Numbered from the stretch's first letter, positions 34,109 through 44,453 are shown. The stretch: DNA of 64,000 nucleotides from Azospirillaceae bacterium (GCA_028283825.1 JAPWJW010000002.1:1-64000), one strand, 5' to 3'. Numbers and translations: made by a program. The notes: generated by a model from the letters alone, not told the origin.

Positions 34109-35368
34109 ATGGAATCCCATTCGACCGTGACGACCGCCGCACCGCAGCCGGCCGCGCCGGCCGCCGGCATGTCGCGGACCGGCCAGCAGGCTTACGGCAC
34201 GCGCCAGCGGCCACCCCGCGTGGCCCTGTACATGACCCTGACCATCATCGTGCTGCTGGTGGTGGGCGGCCTGTTCGTCGCCTTCGACAAGATCGTGCGC
34301 CCGGCCATGATCGCCCAGGCGCTGGGCAAGATGATGCCCAAGTCCACCACCGTGGCCAGCACCGTCGCCACAAGCGAGGACGTGCCCCAGCTGCTGCCCG
34401 CCGTGGGCACCTTGCAGGCCGTGCACCAGGTGACGGTGACGCCCGAGGTGGGCGGTTCCGTCACCAAGCTGCTGTTCCAGTCGGGCGCCAGCGTGGCCGC
34501 CGGCACGCCGCTGCTGCAACTGAACGACAAGCCGCAGCAGGGGGATCTGGCCAACTACAAGGCCCAGGCCCGCGTGGCCGAACTGGACCTGACCCGCTAT
34601 CGCACCCTGGTGGCCAAGCAGGCGACCTCGCAGCAGAATTTGGACCAGCAGCAGGCGACGCTGGACCAGGCCAACGCCAACATCGCCAAGACCAGCGCGC
34701 AGATCGCGCAATTGCTGGTGCGGGCGCCGTTCGACGGCGTGCTGGGCGTGCGCCAGGTGGATGTGGGCCAGTACGTGAAGGCCGGCGATCCGGTCGTCAC
34801 CCTGACCGACCTGGATGAGCTGTACACCAACTTCACCCTGGCGGAGGGGGACCGCGGCCGCGTGTCCGTGGGCCAGACCGTGCGGGTGACGGTGGACGCC
34901 TATCCCACCCGCGTGTTCCAGGGCACCATCACCGCCATCGACCCGCAGATCAGCAGCGACACCCGCACGGTGAAGATGCAGGCGACCGTCCCCAACAAGG
35001 ACCACGCCCTGCAACCCGGCATGTTCGGCAACGTCACCGTGGTGCTGCCGGTGGTGCCCAACCAGGTGGTCCTGCCGGAAACGGCGGTGGACTATTCCCT
35101 CTACGGCAACAGCGTCTACGTCATCCGCCCGACGGTGGACAAGGACGGCAAGCCGGTGAACGGCGAGGATGGCAAGCCCAGCCTGCACGTGGACCGCACC
35201 TTCGTGAAGACCGGCGACCGCGCCGACGGCAAGGTCGTGGTGCTGTCGGGCATCAAGCCGGGCGACCGCGTCGTGGCCGTGGGCCAGAACAAGCTGCAGA
35301 ACGGCGGCACCGTCACCCTGTCGGACCAGGGCGCCCCGCCGCCCCCGGCCCAGACGCCGCGCCCGTGA
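34109..35368 (+). CDS. RND efflux periplasmic adaptor (membrane fusion protein)
   Basis: Protein of 419 residues from ATG 34109 (MESHSTVTTAAP). A short cytoplasmic part rich in Pro, Gln and Ala is followed by one membrane helix (MTLTIIVLLVVGGLFVAF), with no lipobox, so it is anchored by that helix. Then come the lipoyl half-motifs (PEVGGSVTKLLFQSGASVAA and VRAPFDGVLGVRQVDVGQYV), the alpha-helical hairpin between them, and the beta-barrel and membrane-proximal domains. It links the RND pump encoded 25 bases downstream to an outer-membrane channel; no such channel gene is in this locus. Confidence 0.93.
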   Translation: MESHSTVTTAAPQPAAPAAGMSRTGQQAYGTRQRPPRVALYMTLTIIVLLVVGGLFVAFDKIVRPAMIAQALGKMMPKSTTVASTVATSEDVPQLLPAVGTLQAVHQVTVTPEVGGSVTKLLFQSGASVAAGTPLLQLNDKPQQGDLANYKAQARVAELDLTRYRTLVAKQATSQQNLDQQQATLDQANANIAKTSAQIAQLLVRAPFDGVLGVRQVDVGQYVKAGDPVVTLTDLDELYTNFTLAEGDRGRVSVGQTVRVTVDAYPTRVFQGTITAIDPQISSDTRTVKMQATVPNKDHALQPGMFGNVTVVLPVVPNQVVLPETAVDYSLYGNSVYVIRPTVDKDGKPVNGEDGKPSLHVDRTFVKTGDRADGKVVVLSGIKPGDRVVAVGQNKLQNGGTVTLSDQGAPPPPAQTPRP

Positions 35369-35393
35369 CCCGGATCGGATTGGACCCATCGTC

Positions 35394-38300
35394 ATGAGAT
35401 TCACCGATCTATTCGTGAAACGGCCCATCCTGGCGCTGGTGATCAGCCTGCTGATCCTGCTGGTGGGCCTGCGGTCGCTGTCGACGCTGCCCATCCGGCA
35501 GTATATCCCAAGCTGTCGTCCACCACCATCGCCATCACCACGGCCTATCCGGGCGCCACCGCCGACCTGATGCAGGGGTTCATCACCACCCCCATCGAAC
35601 AGGCGGTGGCCAGCGCCGACGGCATCGACTACATGACCTCCACCTCCATCCAGGGGCAGAGCACGGTCACGGTCTACGTCAAGCTGAACTATGACCCCAG
35701 CCAGGCCATGACCGACGTCATGGCCAAGGTGCAGCAGGTCAAGTACCTGATCCCGAAAGAGGCCAACGACCCGGTCATCACCAAGTCCACCGGCGACACC
35801 ACAGCGGTGATGTACCTGAGCTTCGCGTCCAAGGAGCTTCAGGGCTCCGCCATCTCCGACTACCTCACCCGGGTGGTGCAGCCGCTGATCGCGACGGTGG
35901 ATGGCGTGGCCTCGGCCGACATCCTGGGCGGCCAGACCTTCGCCATGCGCCTGTGGCTGGACCCGGCCCGCATGGCGGCGCGCGGCGTTTCCGCCAGCGA
36001 CGTCGCCACCGCCCTGCAGAACAACAACGTGCAGTCGGCGCCGGGCCAGGTGAAGGGCCTGTTCACGGTGTCCAACGTCACCGCCGACACCGACCTGACC
36101 AGTGTGGAGGATTTCCGCCGCATGGTGGTCAAGTCGTCCGGCGGGGCGCTGGTGCGGCTGGAGGATGTGGCGTCCATCTCCCTGGGCGCCCAGAACACCA
36201 ACAGCGCCGTCATGTTCAGCGGCCTGAATGCCGTGTTCATCGGCGTGCAGGTCACCCCCACCGGCAACCCCTTGCAGATGGTGCAGGACGTCCGCACCAA
36301 GATCCTGCCGGAAATCCAGCGCAACCTGCCCCCCGCCATTGAGATGAAGGTGGCCTATGACGCCACCAACTTCATCAACGCCTCAATCAGCGAGGTGGAG
36401 CACACGCTGATCGAGGCCATCGGCATCGTCATCGTCGTCATCTTCCTGTTCCTAGGATCCCTGCGGTCGGTGCTGATCCCGGTGGTCACCATCCCGCTGT
36501 CCCTGATCGGCGCCTTCAGCCTGATGCTGGCGGCGGGGTTCAGCCTGAACCTGCTGACCCTGCTGGCCATGGTGCTGGCCATCGGCCTGGTGGTGGACGA
36601 CGCCATCGTGGTGGTGGAAAACGTCTATCGACACCTGGAAGAGGGCAAGACGCCGGTGCAGGCCGCATTGGTGGGCGCGCGCGAGATCGCGGGACCGGTC
36701 ATCGCCATGACCATCACGCTGGCCGCCGTGTACGCCCCCATCGGCCTGCTGGGCGGCGTCACCGGATCATTGTTCCGCGAGTTCGCCTTCACCCTGGCGG
36801 GTGCGGTCGTCATCTCCGGCATCGTGGCCTTGACCCTGTCACCCATGATGGCGTCGGTGCTGATGCCCAAGGGCGGCGACCACACCCGCTTCTCCCGCGC
36901 CATCGACCGGGTGTTCGGCGGCCTGGCCAACTTCTACGAACGGCGCCTGACCCGGTCGCTGGACTATCGGCCCGTCACCCTGCTGTTCGCGGCGGTGGTG
37001 CTGGTCAGCATTCCCTACCTGTACCTGCACGGCCGCACGGAACTGGCCCCGGAAGAGGACCAGGGCATCCTGTTCAGCCTGTTCAAGGGGCCGCAGTACG
37101 CCAACATCGACTATACCCAGCACTACGCCCAGCAGCTGGACGCCGCCGGCGGCACCCTGCCCGAGGGGCGGGAACGGTTCCTGATCAGCGGCACCAACGG
37201 CACCTCCCAGGGTATCGCGGGCGTGCTGCTGAAGCCGTGGGATGAGCGTGACCGGCCGGTGCAGCAATCGCTGGCGGCCTTGCAGGGCGCCTTCAGCCAG
37301 GTGCCCGGCGTCAAGGCGCTGGTGTTCAACCTGCCGCCCCTGCCCGGCACCACCGGCGGCCTGCCGGTGCAGATGGTGCTGAACTCCACCGCCGGCTTCC
37401 CCGACATCTATGAGACGATGGAGAAGATCAAGACGGCGGCCTATGCCAGCCACAAGTTCCTGATCGTCGACAGCGACCTGGACTACAACACCCCCGTGGT
37501 GCGCGTGCACATCGACCGGTCCAAGGCCAACGAGATGGGCGTCACCATGGCGTCCATCGGCGACACCCTGGCCCTGATGGTGGGTGAGAACTACGTCAAC
37601 CGCTTCAACCTGCAGGGCCGGTCGTACGAGGTCATCCCCCAGGTGCCGCGCATCGACCGCCTGACGCCGGACAAGCTGACGCGGTTCTACGTCACCTCCG
37701 TCACCGGCGACCAGGTGCCGCTGTCCACCTTCCTGAAGCTGGAGGACGGCACCGACCCCAACGCCCTGACCCACTACAACCAGATGAATTCCGCCACCTT
37801 CCAGGCCGTGCCCATGCCGGGCGTGTCCATGGGCGAGGCGGTCGCCTTCCTGGAAGACCAGGTGAAGAACCTGCCGGCCGGCTACAGCCATTCCTACCTG
37901 AGCCAGACGCGGCAGTTCGTGCAGGAGGGCAACCAGCTGGCCACGACCTTCGGCTTCGCGCTGATCGTCATCTTCCTGGTGCTGGCCGCCCAGTTCGAAA
38001 GCCTGCGCGACCCGCTGGTCATCATGGTCAGCGTGCCCATGTCCATCTGTGGCGCGCTGATCCCCCTGTTCATCGGCATCACCAGCATCAACATCTACAC
38101 CCAGGTCGGCCTGGTGACGCTGATCGGCCTGATTTCCAAGCATGGCATCCTGCTGGTGGAATTCGCCAACGAGATGCAGGTGAAGGAAGGGCTGGACCGG
38201 CGCGACGCCATCCTGCACGCCGCCCGCGTGCGCCTGCGCCCCATCCTGATGACCACCGCCGCCATGGTGGTGGGCCTGTTCCCGCTGCTGACCGCGTCGG

Positions 38301-38470
38301 GGGCGGGGGCGGCCAGCCGCTTCTCCATCGGCCTGGTGGTGGTGACCGGCATGTCCATCGGCACGCTGTTCACCCTGTTCGTGCTGCCGGCGGTCTACAC
38401 CCTGATCGCCAAGGACCACAAAGCCGCCGCCCAGTCGCTGCGTCTGAAGGAAATCGCCGAGGTCGCGTAA
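35394..38470 (+). pseudogene. RND multidrug efflux pump, HAE-1/AcrB type (frameshifted near N-terminus)
   Basis: The gene opens at ATG 35394 with a normal pump start (MRFTDLFVKRPILALVISLL), but after LPIRQY an extra AT at about 35505-35506 (TATAT instead of TAT) throws the frame into a stop within about 30 codons. In the other frame the protein continues perfectly to 38470 (SSTTIAITTAYPGATADLMQ onward), with the TM4 Asp pair in IGLVVDDAIVVVEN and twelve membrane helices in all. Total length would be about 1,024 residues, normal for the family. A product started at ATG 35570 would lack TM1 and probably not work. It is in an operon with the adaptor upstream and ends in a hairpin. Error or true lesion cannot be told here. 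Confidence 0.9.
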
Positions 38471-38497
38471 AAACGGTCCGAGGTGATGCGTTTCATG

Positions 38498-38526
38498 AAA
38501 CGGCCGGGGCCAGTCCCCGGCCGTTT
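38498..38526 (+). terminator. Rho-independent terminator of the RND operon
   Basis: Arms AAACGGCCGGGG (38498-38509) and CCCCGGCCGTTT (38515-38526) over a 5-base loop, followed by TCGTT, 28 bases after the pump stop codon. Confidence 0.8.
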
Positions 38527-38597
38527 TCGTTCGCCCCAAGGGAGATGGAAATGCCTTTGCCATCAAGGTCCAGCCAGCGAAGAAAGGAAAAATCGGT

Positions 38598-38606
38598 TGA
38601 TATAAT
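38598..38606 (+). promoter_or_regulatory. Candidate extended -10 promoter of the RADAR operon
   Basis: TGATATAAT contains a perfect TATAAT preceded by TGn. No good -35 hexamer is seen at the usual distance, as is normal for extended -10 promoters. The leader to the rdrA start would be about 110 bases. Confidence 0.4.
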
Positions 38607-38722
38607 CCCCTATATCTCGCCATAAATACTCGTGGAACTTGCGCCACCTTTGCGACCTCCCCTCATATCGCAAAAAGCGAAGGATGCATGCGTTGGCTAA
38701 TAATGTTTTAGGGTGGTAAATC

Positions 38723-41335
38723 TTGGAAAATAAAATTTCGATTGATGTGACTTTAGGTGATCGAGCCCGTTCCTTCGATGCTAAAAGCCGTCTACAAAAG
38801 ACGGCATATGATGAGGTGATGCAAAGTCTAGAGTCCTGCCTATCGCAAGCCAATGAGTTCTTGAGCAATCAACCATTGACTCCAAGCCCAAGTGATGAGT
38901 TAATTCGTATTCACAATGCCATTTTTGTCAATGGACCTCGTGGTTCTGGCAAGACCGCATTCATGCTTAACCTAAATAGATCATGGAAAGAACATTATAT
39001 TAACCAAACTGATAGCCTTTATTTCTTTAACCCGATTGATCCGACATTACTGGATGGTGCGGACAGCTTCGTCAATATCATCGTTGCTCAAATCTATAGG
39101 ATCGTTTCCAAGCATCAGAACGGGCGTCCCGGGGATCGTTTCTGGAAAACTTTCGAAAAAGTTGCTGAAGCATTGGAGGCAGGAGGTACGCTTTCTGGCA
39201 ACGAGGTATTCGGTGCAGAACGCGTCATGGCTACGCGTGACCATGCCGAGTTGGAACTGAACCTGAACCTTTTTTTCCGTGCCGCCTGTGAGATCCTGTC
39301 CGCCAAGGCTCTCGTCATCCTGATCGATGACGTGGATATGTCTTTAGAATGGGGCTTCAAGGTTTTGGAGGTGGTGCGTCGTTATCTCGCCTGTCCTCTG
39401 ATCATTCCGATTCTCAGCGGAGATCTGAAGCAATACGAAGTACTGGTTATGTCGCATTTTGCCAAGGAACTTGGCATCAGCGCGGAAATGCGAAACTTGT
39501 CGTGGAAGGAACTGCTGACGCCGTCGGATTTGTCCGAAAAGAGCAACGCCGCCCTGCCGACAATGGCCCGCGGCTTGGCAGGAGAATACTTGAAGAAAGT
39601 TCTGCCTCTGCATCAACGTGTGCGCATCAAGTCGATACCGGAATTGCTACACACGAATGACGCACCGATTCATATCGAATGTGGTGATGGTGGAATTGAA
39701 TTAAACGATTTCCTGCGCCAGCTGGCCTACGCCTTGAGCTTCAATGCAAATGGAGTAGAGGGCAGCTGCCCTCCCGTGGAAATTGAAACAGCCCGCGAAC
39801 TCATGCAGCTTTTACTTATCCTGTATCGCCGAAAGCTCATACCGATCAAGTCAGAAGAATGGTCCAAGAAAACGTGGACCACACGTGATAAACGGCGCGT
39901 CCTAGCCGACGCCATGAATGAATATTGGCGCAATCAAAGCATGCCTGAACTGTACATCCGCGCGCAGGCGGACGTGCAGTTGCTCGCCCCACAGCCGCCG
40001 GCACGCCTTTCCGATGTGGCGTTTTTCGATCCGCGCCAGCAGGACCAAACCGTCGCCAACTACAGCTTGGACGCGCAAGCCGCTATCCTTCGCGCACGCC
40101 TGCTGAAAAGCCTTGCCGACATTCAGAGCGGCGCCTTGCCGCGCACGCTGTTACCGATGCCGGCCTTTGAAACGATTTCCCGCGACCTTTTCATTCGGAA
40201 AGCCGACTGGCGGAAATTTGCGATCCCCGGCACCGATGCCGGCACCCGCTTCATGATGCGGCTTTATACACACTCGGGATATTATACCAGCTACCAGACA
40301 GCGAACCTTCTGTTCTTTGGCCGCCCCCTCGAAATGATCATATCCCATCTCCTCGGGATGATTGATCAGAAGAACCTGCGGTCCATCTTGGAATCTCCTC
40401 CTTATTATTCCTATTTCTATTTCCACCCGACCCAGACGACCAACCTCAACATTGAATCTTCGGAACAGGATGAGGACGATGCGGCGTCAGCGGATGACCA
40501 TAACACCGGCGTATTAACTACAGGCGACTTTGAAGAAAAATGGCTTGTTCGCGTCAGCACCTGGTACGAAAGGCATCCCATGCTAGCGAAACGGCCGCCC
40601 TCTGCACAACTAATCTATAAGGTTATCAACAAGTTTTTTAGCCAGATTAACTTATACAAGGCACCTCTCGATTCAACGACCGCTATTGCGGACACACTCC
40701 ATGACCAGAATCTTCGACTAAAGCTGATCCTGATGAATGCTTTCGCCAGCTTTGAGAATGACAAAAACGCCTTGGCGCTGGAGAACTTCGCGCTCGGAGA
40801 ACTCAACCACTACCGTTCCGCTGCGGCATGGAACCTGAACATTGTGCCGCTCCTAAATCCCGTGGAAGACACTTTCGTCGGCGCCATTTCCACGCATCCG
40901 CTGTTCGAAGACATGCCGCCCCTCAAGGAAATCTCTCTCACCAGTGCATCGAGTCGGTCAACAATGAAAGATAATAAAAATGATAGATCTGAAAAAAAGC
41001 CATTCGTTTTTAATTTATACTCCTTGAGAAATACGGCTAATAATCTCAGCAAAGAAGACAAGATAATTAATACTAGAATATTGCGTAGTATTTTTGGAAA
41101 AAACTTGCATGAAAGAATTAAGATTTCTGGCGCGCCAAATGGCAACGATACTAATATTACCGCCGATATGATAATTGATGCGATAAGAAGTAATGCCAAT
41201 AAAGTGACTGGAAGATCAGAACAGATAGCCAGTCAAATAATGTATATTGGCGGAGAAGCTTGGAAAATTAGATCTATCATGACTGCCGCAGGCCGATTGG
41301 AGGAACTTCTGCACCTACTCCTGGACATGCAATGA
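38723..41335 (+). CDS. rdrA: RADAR anti-phage system ATPase RdrA
   Basis: Protein of 870 residues starting at TTG 38723; AGGGTGG seven bases upstream and an in-frame stop at 38717 fix this start, and the next Met is residue 33. A P-loop NTPase: Walker A GPRGSGKTA (about 71-79), Walker B VILIDDVDMS (about 198-207), and a helical C-terminal half without other motifs. Size, the P-loop near residue 70, and above all the overlapping 3' neighbour, a huge adenosine deaminase, match RdrA of RADAR. In published systems RdrA assembles with RdrB into a large complex that edits adenosine (RNA and/or ATP) to inosine on phage infection. Base composition is far more AT-rich than the neighbours, as expected for a transferred defence locus. 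Confidence 0.85.
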   Translation: MENKISIDVTLGDRARSFDAKSRLQKTAYDEVMQSLESCLSQANEFLSNQPLTPSPSDELIRIHNAIFVNGPRGSGKTAFMLNLNRSWKEHYINQTDSLYFFNPIDPTLLDGADSFVNIIVAQIYRIVSKHQNGRPGDRFWKTFEKVAEALEAGGTLSGNEVFGAERVMATRDHAELELNLNLFFRAACEILSAKALVILIDDVDMSLEWGFKVLEVVRRYLACPLIIPILSGDLKQYEVLVMSHFAKELGISAEMRNLSWKELLTPSDLSEKSNAALPTMARGLAGEYLKKVLPLHQRVRIKSIPELLHTNDAPIHIECGDGGIELNDFLRQLAYALSFNANGVEGSCPPVEIETARELMQLLLILYRRKLIPIKSEEWSKKTWTTRDKRRVLADAMNEYWRNQSMPELYIRAQADVQLLAPQPPARLSDVAFFDPRQQDQTVANYSLDAQAAILRARLLKSLADIQSGALPRTLLPMPAFETISRDLFIRKADWRKFAIPGTDAGTRFMMRLYTHSGYYTSYQTANLLFFGRPLEMIISHLLGMIDQKNLRSILESPPYYSYFYFHPTQTTNLNIESSEQDEDDAASADDHNTGVLTTGDFEEKWLVRVSTWYERHPMLAKRPPSAQLIYKVINKFFSQINLYKAPLDSTTAIADTLHDQNLRLKLILMNAFASFENDKNALALENFALGELNHYRSAAAWNLNIVPLLNPVEDTFVGAISTHPLFEDMPPLKEISLTSASSRSTMKDNKNDRSEKKPFVFNLYSLRNTANNLSKEDKIINTRILRSIFGKNLHERIKISGAPNGNDTNITADMIIDAIRSNANKVTGRSEQIASQIMYIGGEAWKIRSIMTAAGRLEELLHLLLDMQ

Positions 41336-43962
41336 GCGCCATGCCGATCCTGGAACAAGCGCCGCGGATCGCCTTCCTTCGATCCCTGGCGTTTGCCCGA
41401 TTGCTGGCCCAACTTCTACTTGCCGAGGGCGACCCGGCGATAAACGACAAGCAGGTGCGCGGTACTTTGGTTGCGACCGTTTTTCGGCCGCATGCCGACG
41501 TCCTGCGCCAGGATGATGTCGAGGACGTCGTCGGCGATTTGTGGCACAAGGCCAAGCGCCCCGATGGCCTATATGACCTGGGCGCGGCGGGCCCGCACGG
41601 CATCCTGGCGGACCTTGCGTTCACATATTTGGAACACATGGGTGGACACTATGAGGTGCGTGCCCAGCATCTGGAAAATTACTGTGACTTGGTACGGAGC
41701 ATCGATCCCATCTTCCTAATAGCGACCCGCCATGTGCACCATCTGTGCAAGGAAGAACTGGATGTCGCGACCCTCGACACAGGGTTGGAGCGGCAAAGCC
41801 CGTTGGCGATGCCGTTGGGGGATCCCGACCGTCCCCATGCCGATAACCATGTCCATTTATATGGCATCGGCATCACCGCCCACCCCTTGGCCGGACTGTT
41901 ATTCTATCCCGACAAGTCCGATCCAGACATCAAGATCGCCTTCGACCCGACCTTGGGAATAGGCAGCGCTTCCGATTTCCGGCTTCAAGAACGTCTGTTT
42001 TGCGCGAGCGCTCGATATATTCTTGAATATGCTAGCATGCAGCTCAAGCCCGACCTCTCGGAACTTGCAGATGAACAACGCCGGGGTTTATGGGAAGGTC
42101 GTCGGATCATATGGCCAAGGCTTTTTGAAGAGCGGCTCTCCAACACCAGCACCTTATCCATTCCGCAACAGCTGGCGCTGGGAGTTGCGCGTGCGGCAAG
42201 AATGGATAACGCCGCCAAGTCACTGCAAACTTTCGCCATTCTGGCACTCTACCTGCACACCGCAATAGACCAAGGCGAATGGCGCCTGCACCGATCTATC
42301 CTGGCGTTCATACATTCTTTCCATATCCTTCGCTCCTGCATCATCGTCTCAGGTGCTGGGCTTCGAACTTTTGTTGAATATTATCGAAATCCCATGCGGT
42401 ACCGGGGGCGGAGTTTTATCGCCAAGGATCAGTGGCGGGCTTTGCTGGGCAACGGCATGGATATGATCGATGCCAAGATCGCTCCGCCCCATCCAAAAAA
42501 AATACGCCAGTTGAGCACCCAATTAAGCGCTCATGCAAAAGCAACGGCAAAAGAAGCGAGCGGAGTCGGCACGTTCCTAAACCCGACGCAACACGGTTGG
42601 CAGCGATACCATCTATCCCTCCATTTTATTCGCAGCGCCATTTCCCCGAAAAGCAGCACCACGCCACACTTGGCCATCCGTTTCGGACGGGAACGCGACC
42701 GAGCCAGGGACGTCGCCCAGAAACTCAGAACGGCGTTGGCGAACGTCATCTGGGAAACGGCGGACCACCCCACCGGCGGCCCTATCCGGCAAAATATCAC
42801 CAGTTGGATTCGCAGTTTCGATATCGCCGGTGACGAAACCTGTATGCCGGTGGAGGTGTTCGCACCAGCCTTCCGCTGGCTACGCGACAAACCCATCGTT
42901 CAAACCATTGGCGGCCAAACCCGCGTTTGCGCAAAGCGTTTCTTCAGCATTCATGCCGGTGAAGATTTCAGCCACCTTGTTTCCGGCCTGCGCCACATGG
43001 AAGAAACGGTCGAGTTCTGTGGCCTTGGCACCGACGACCGTATCGGTCATGGCCTTGCTCTGGGATTGGACCCCCGAAGCTGGGCGAAACGGCAGGGCAT
43101 CGCGATCATCCCCTTGCAGGCGCACGTGGACAACATGGTCTGGCTTTGGCATTACGCCACCCACCTAGCCCCCAAGGTAGAGATCGCCACGCGTTTGCTT
43201 CCTCATTTGCGCCGTCGGCTTGATCTCTTCTTGTATGAGTTGCATGGCCATGAACCACCAAGCTTCGAGACCTTGCACCGCGCCTGGCGGCTGAGAAGAA
43301 ACTGCCCGCGCGGCCTGCTAGGCGAAGCCGTCGATGCCAATCTCAACGACGCAATCTATTGGACCCCAGACCTAGTGGAGGTCCCGGATCTTCAGAAACA
43401 CCCCGAATTCGCCGAGTATCGACGCTACCTCAACCCACACGATGCCGACACCGGGCCACAGCGGGGTCAAGAACAGGTGCGCATCCGACTTAACCGTGTC
43501 GGGGAAAGCGGGCGGACGCTGGGTGAACTGGTCGATTACGTCAGCCAGGACGAACTGGATCTTATCACCGCCATACAAGACCACCTGATGACTCTTATCG
43601 ATGCGAAAGGCATCGTCATTGAGGCGTGTCCGACCTCCAATCTCTACATCGCGAAACTCCCAGGATACGATGCGCATCCGTTATTTCGCTGGAACCCGCC
43701 GGACCCGGGCACCCTCGCCCCTGGAGGAAAGTTCAACCGGTTCGGACTGCGCAATGGCCCGATCACGATATGCCTGAACACCGACGATCCGGCCATCATG
43801 CCCACCACCATTCTTGCCGAGCATCACTTGGTGCGTGAAGCAGCAATACGTTGCCATGGTGTGTCGCGCGTGGCGGCGACGGCCTGGATTGATCAAATCC
43901 GGACAAACGGTGTTGATCTCTTTCGCCGGGCTCACCGGCTTGTTGACCTACGTGATGCGTAA
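41332..43962 (+). CDS. rdrB: RADAR anti-phage system adenosine deaminase RdrB
   Basis: Protein of 876 residues whose ATG overlaps the rdrA stop (ATGA, 41332-41335), so the two are translationally coupled. The deaminase signature is complete: HVH at residues 173-175 in ADNHVHLYG, HAGED at 541-545, RIGHG with His573, and LNTDDP with Asp818-Asp819. These are the zinc ligands and catalytic acids of the adenosine deaminase superfamily. At 876 residues it is more than twice a normal adenosine deaminase, with insertions between the HxH and HAGE motifs, typical of RdrB. The published role is A-to-I conversion of ATP/RNA in infected cells. No accessory rdrC or rdrD gene (small membrane protein) is visible on either side. 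Confidence 0.88.
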   Translation: MSAMPILEQAPRIAFLRSLAFARLLAQLLLAEGDPAINDKQVRGTLVATVFRPHADVLRQDDVEDVVGDLWHKAKRPDGLYDLGAAGPHGILADLAFTYLEHMGGHYEVRAQHLENYCDLVRSIDPIFLIATRHVHHLCKEELDVATLDTGLERQSPLAMPLGDPDRPHADNHVHLYGIGITAHPLAGLLFYPDKSDPDIKIAFDPTLGIGSASDFRLQERLFCASARYILEYASMQLKPDLSELADEQRRGLWEGRRIIWPRLFEERLSNTSTLSIPQQLALGVARAARMDNAAKSLQTFAILALYLHTAIDQGEWRLHRSILAFIHSFHILRSCIIVSGAGLRTFVEYYRNPMRYRGRSFIAKDQWRALLGNGMDMIDAKIAPPHPKKIRQLSTQLSAHAKATAKEASGVGTFLNPTQHGWQRYHLSLHFIRSAISPKSSTTPHLAIRFGRERDRARDVAQKLRTALANVIWETADHPTGGPIRQNITSWIRSFDIAGDETCMPVEVFAPAFRWLRDKPIVQTIGGQTRVCAKRFFSIHAGEDFSHLVSGLRHMEETVEFCGLGTDDRIGHGLALGLDPRSWAKRQGIAIIPLQAHVDNMVWLWHYATHLAPKVEIATRLLPHLRRRLDLFLYELHGHEPPSFETLHRAWRLRRNCPRGLLGEAVDANLNDAIYWTPDLVEVPDLQKHPEFAEYRRYLNPHDADTGPQRGQEQVRIRLNRVGESGRTLGELVDYVSQDELDLITAIQDHLMTLIDAKGIVIEACPTSNLYIAKLPGYDAHPLFRWNPPDPGTLAPGGKFNRFGLRNGPITICLNTDDPAIMPTTILAEHHLVREAAIRCHGVSRVAATAWIDQIRTNGVDLFRRAHRLVDLRDA

Positions 43963-44006
43963 TGCGCCTGTCAGGTGCGCTCCCCCGGGAGAGGGCCAGG
44001 CTTACG

Positions 44007-44249
44007 CTACTTCCCCTGGTTACCGCCGATGACGACGGTGGGTATCCAGCCGCGTCCGCGCGAGGGCACCTTCGCGGCATCGGTTTCCCGCAGGCGCACG
44101 GCGGGCGCACCATCCCCCGCGCGATCCAGATCGACAATTTCTCGCAATCTGCGAGCCAAAATGGGATCGCCGGCGGCATCCAGTTCATCGGCCGCGCGTT
44201 CCAATTTCTGGCGGATTTCCTCGGCATCGTAATAGGTAATGTCGTCCAT
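44007..44249 (-). CDS. Small hypothetical protein (80 aa)
   Basis: Starts at ATG 44249 (MDDITYYDAEEIRQKLERAA) and is largely charged and helical in its first half, then has a basic loop and a hydrophobic end (WIPTVVIGGNQGK). The amino-acid mix is protein-like and the codon use is that of the GC-rich host, unlike the convergent rdrB. There is no strong ribosome-binding site and no family is recognised. It marks the right border of the AT-rich island. Confidence 0.55.
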   Translation of the reverse strand: MDDITYYDAEEIRQKLERAADELDAAGDPILARRLREIVDLDRAGDGAPAVRLRETDAAKVPSRGRGWIPTVVIGGNQGK

Positions 44250-44453
44250 GGCGGCACCCGTGCGTAGGCTGTACACATGCCGTTAACGCAAACTCCGTGC
44301 CGCTTGGGCCCTATCCGGATGGCAGGCCCCACGCCCACCCCAAGCGAAGGTCGCGCGCCGTTGGCGGACGTGGTAGGCAGGGCGTATTCAGGTTGGTATC
44401 CCAATCGCTTGGGACCGCATCCCTTCATCCCCCGCCAGGAAGCCCGTTCCCCC

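Noticed and set aside
38723-41335. Reading the P-loop protein as a KAP NTPase or other defence ATPase
   Set aside because: The overlapping giant adenosine deaminase makes RdrA the better explanation, although fold assignment by search was not possible.
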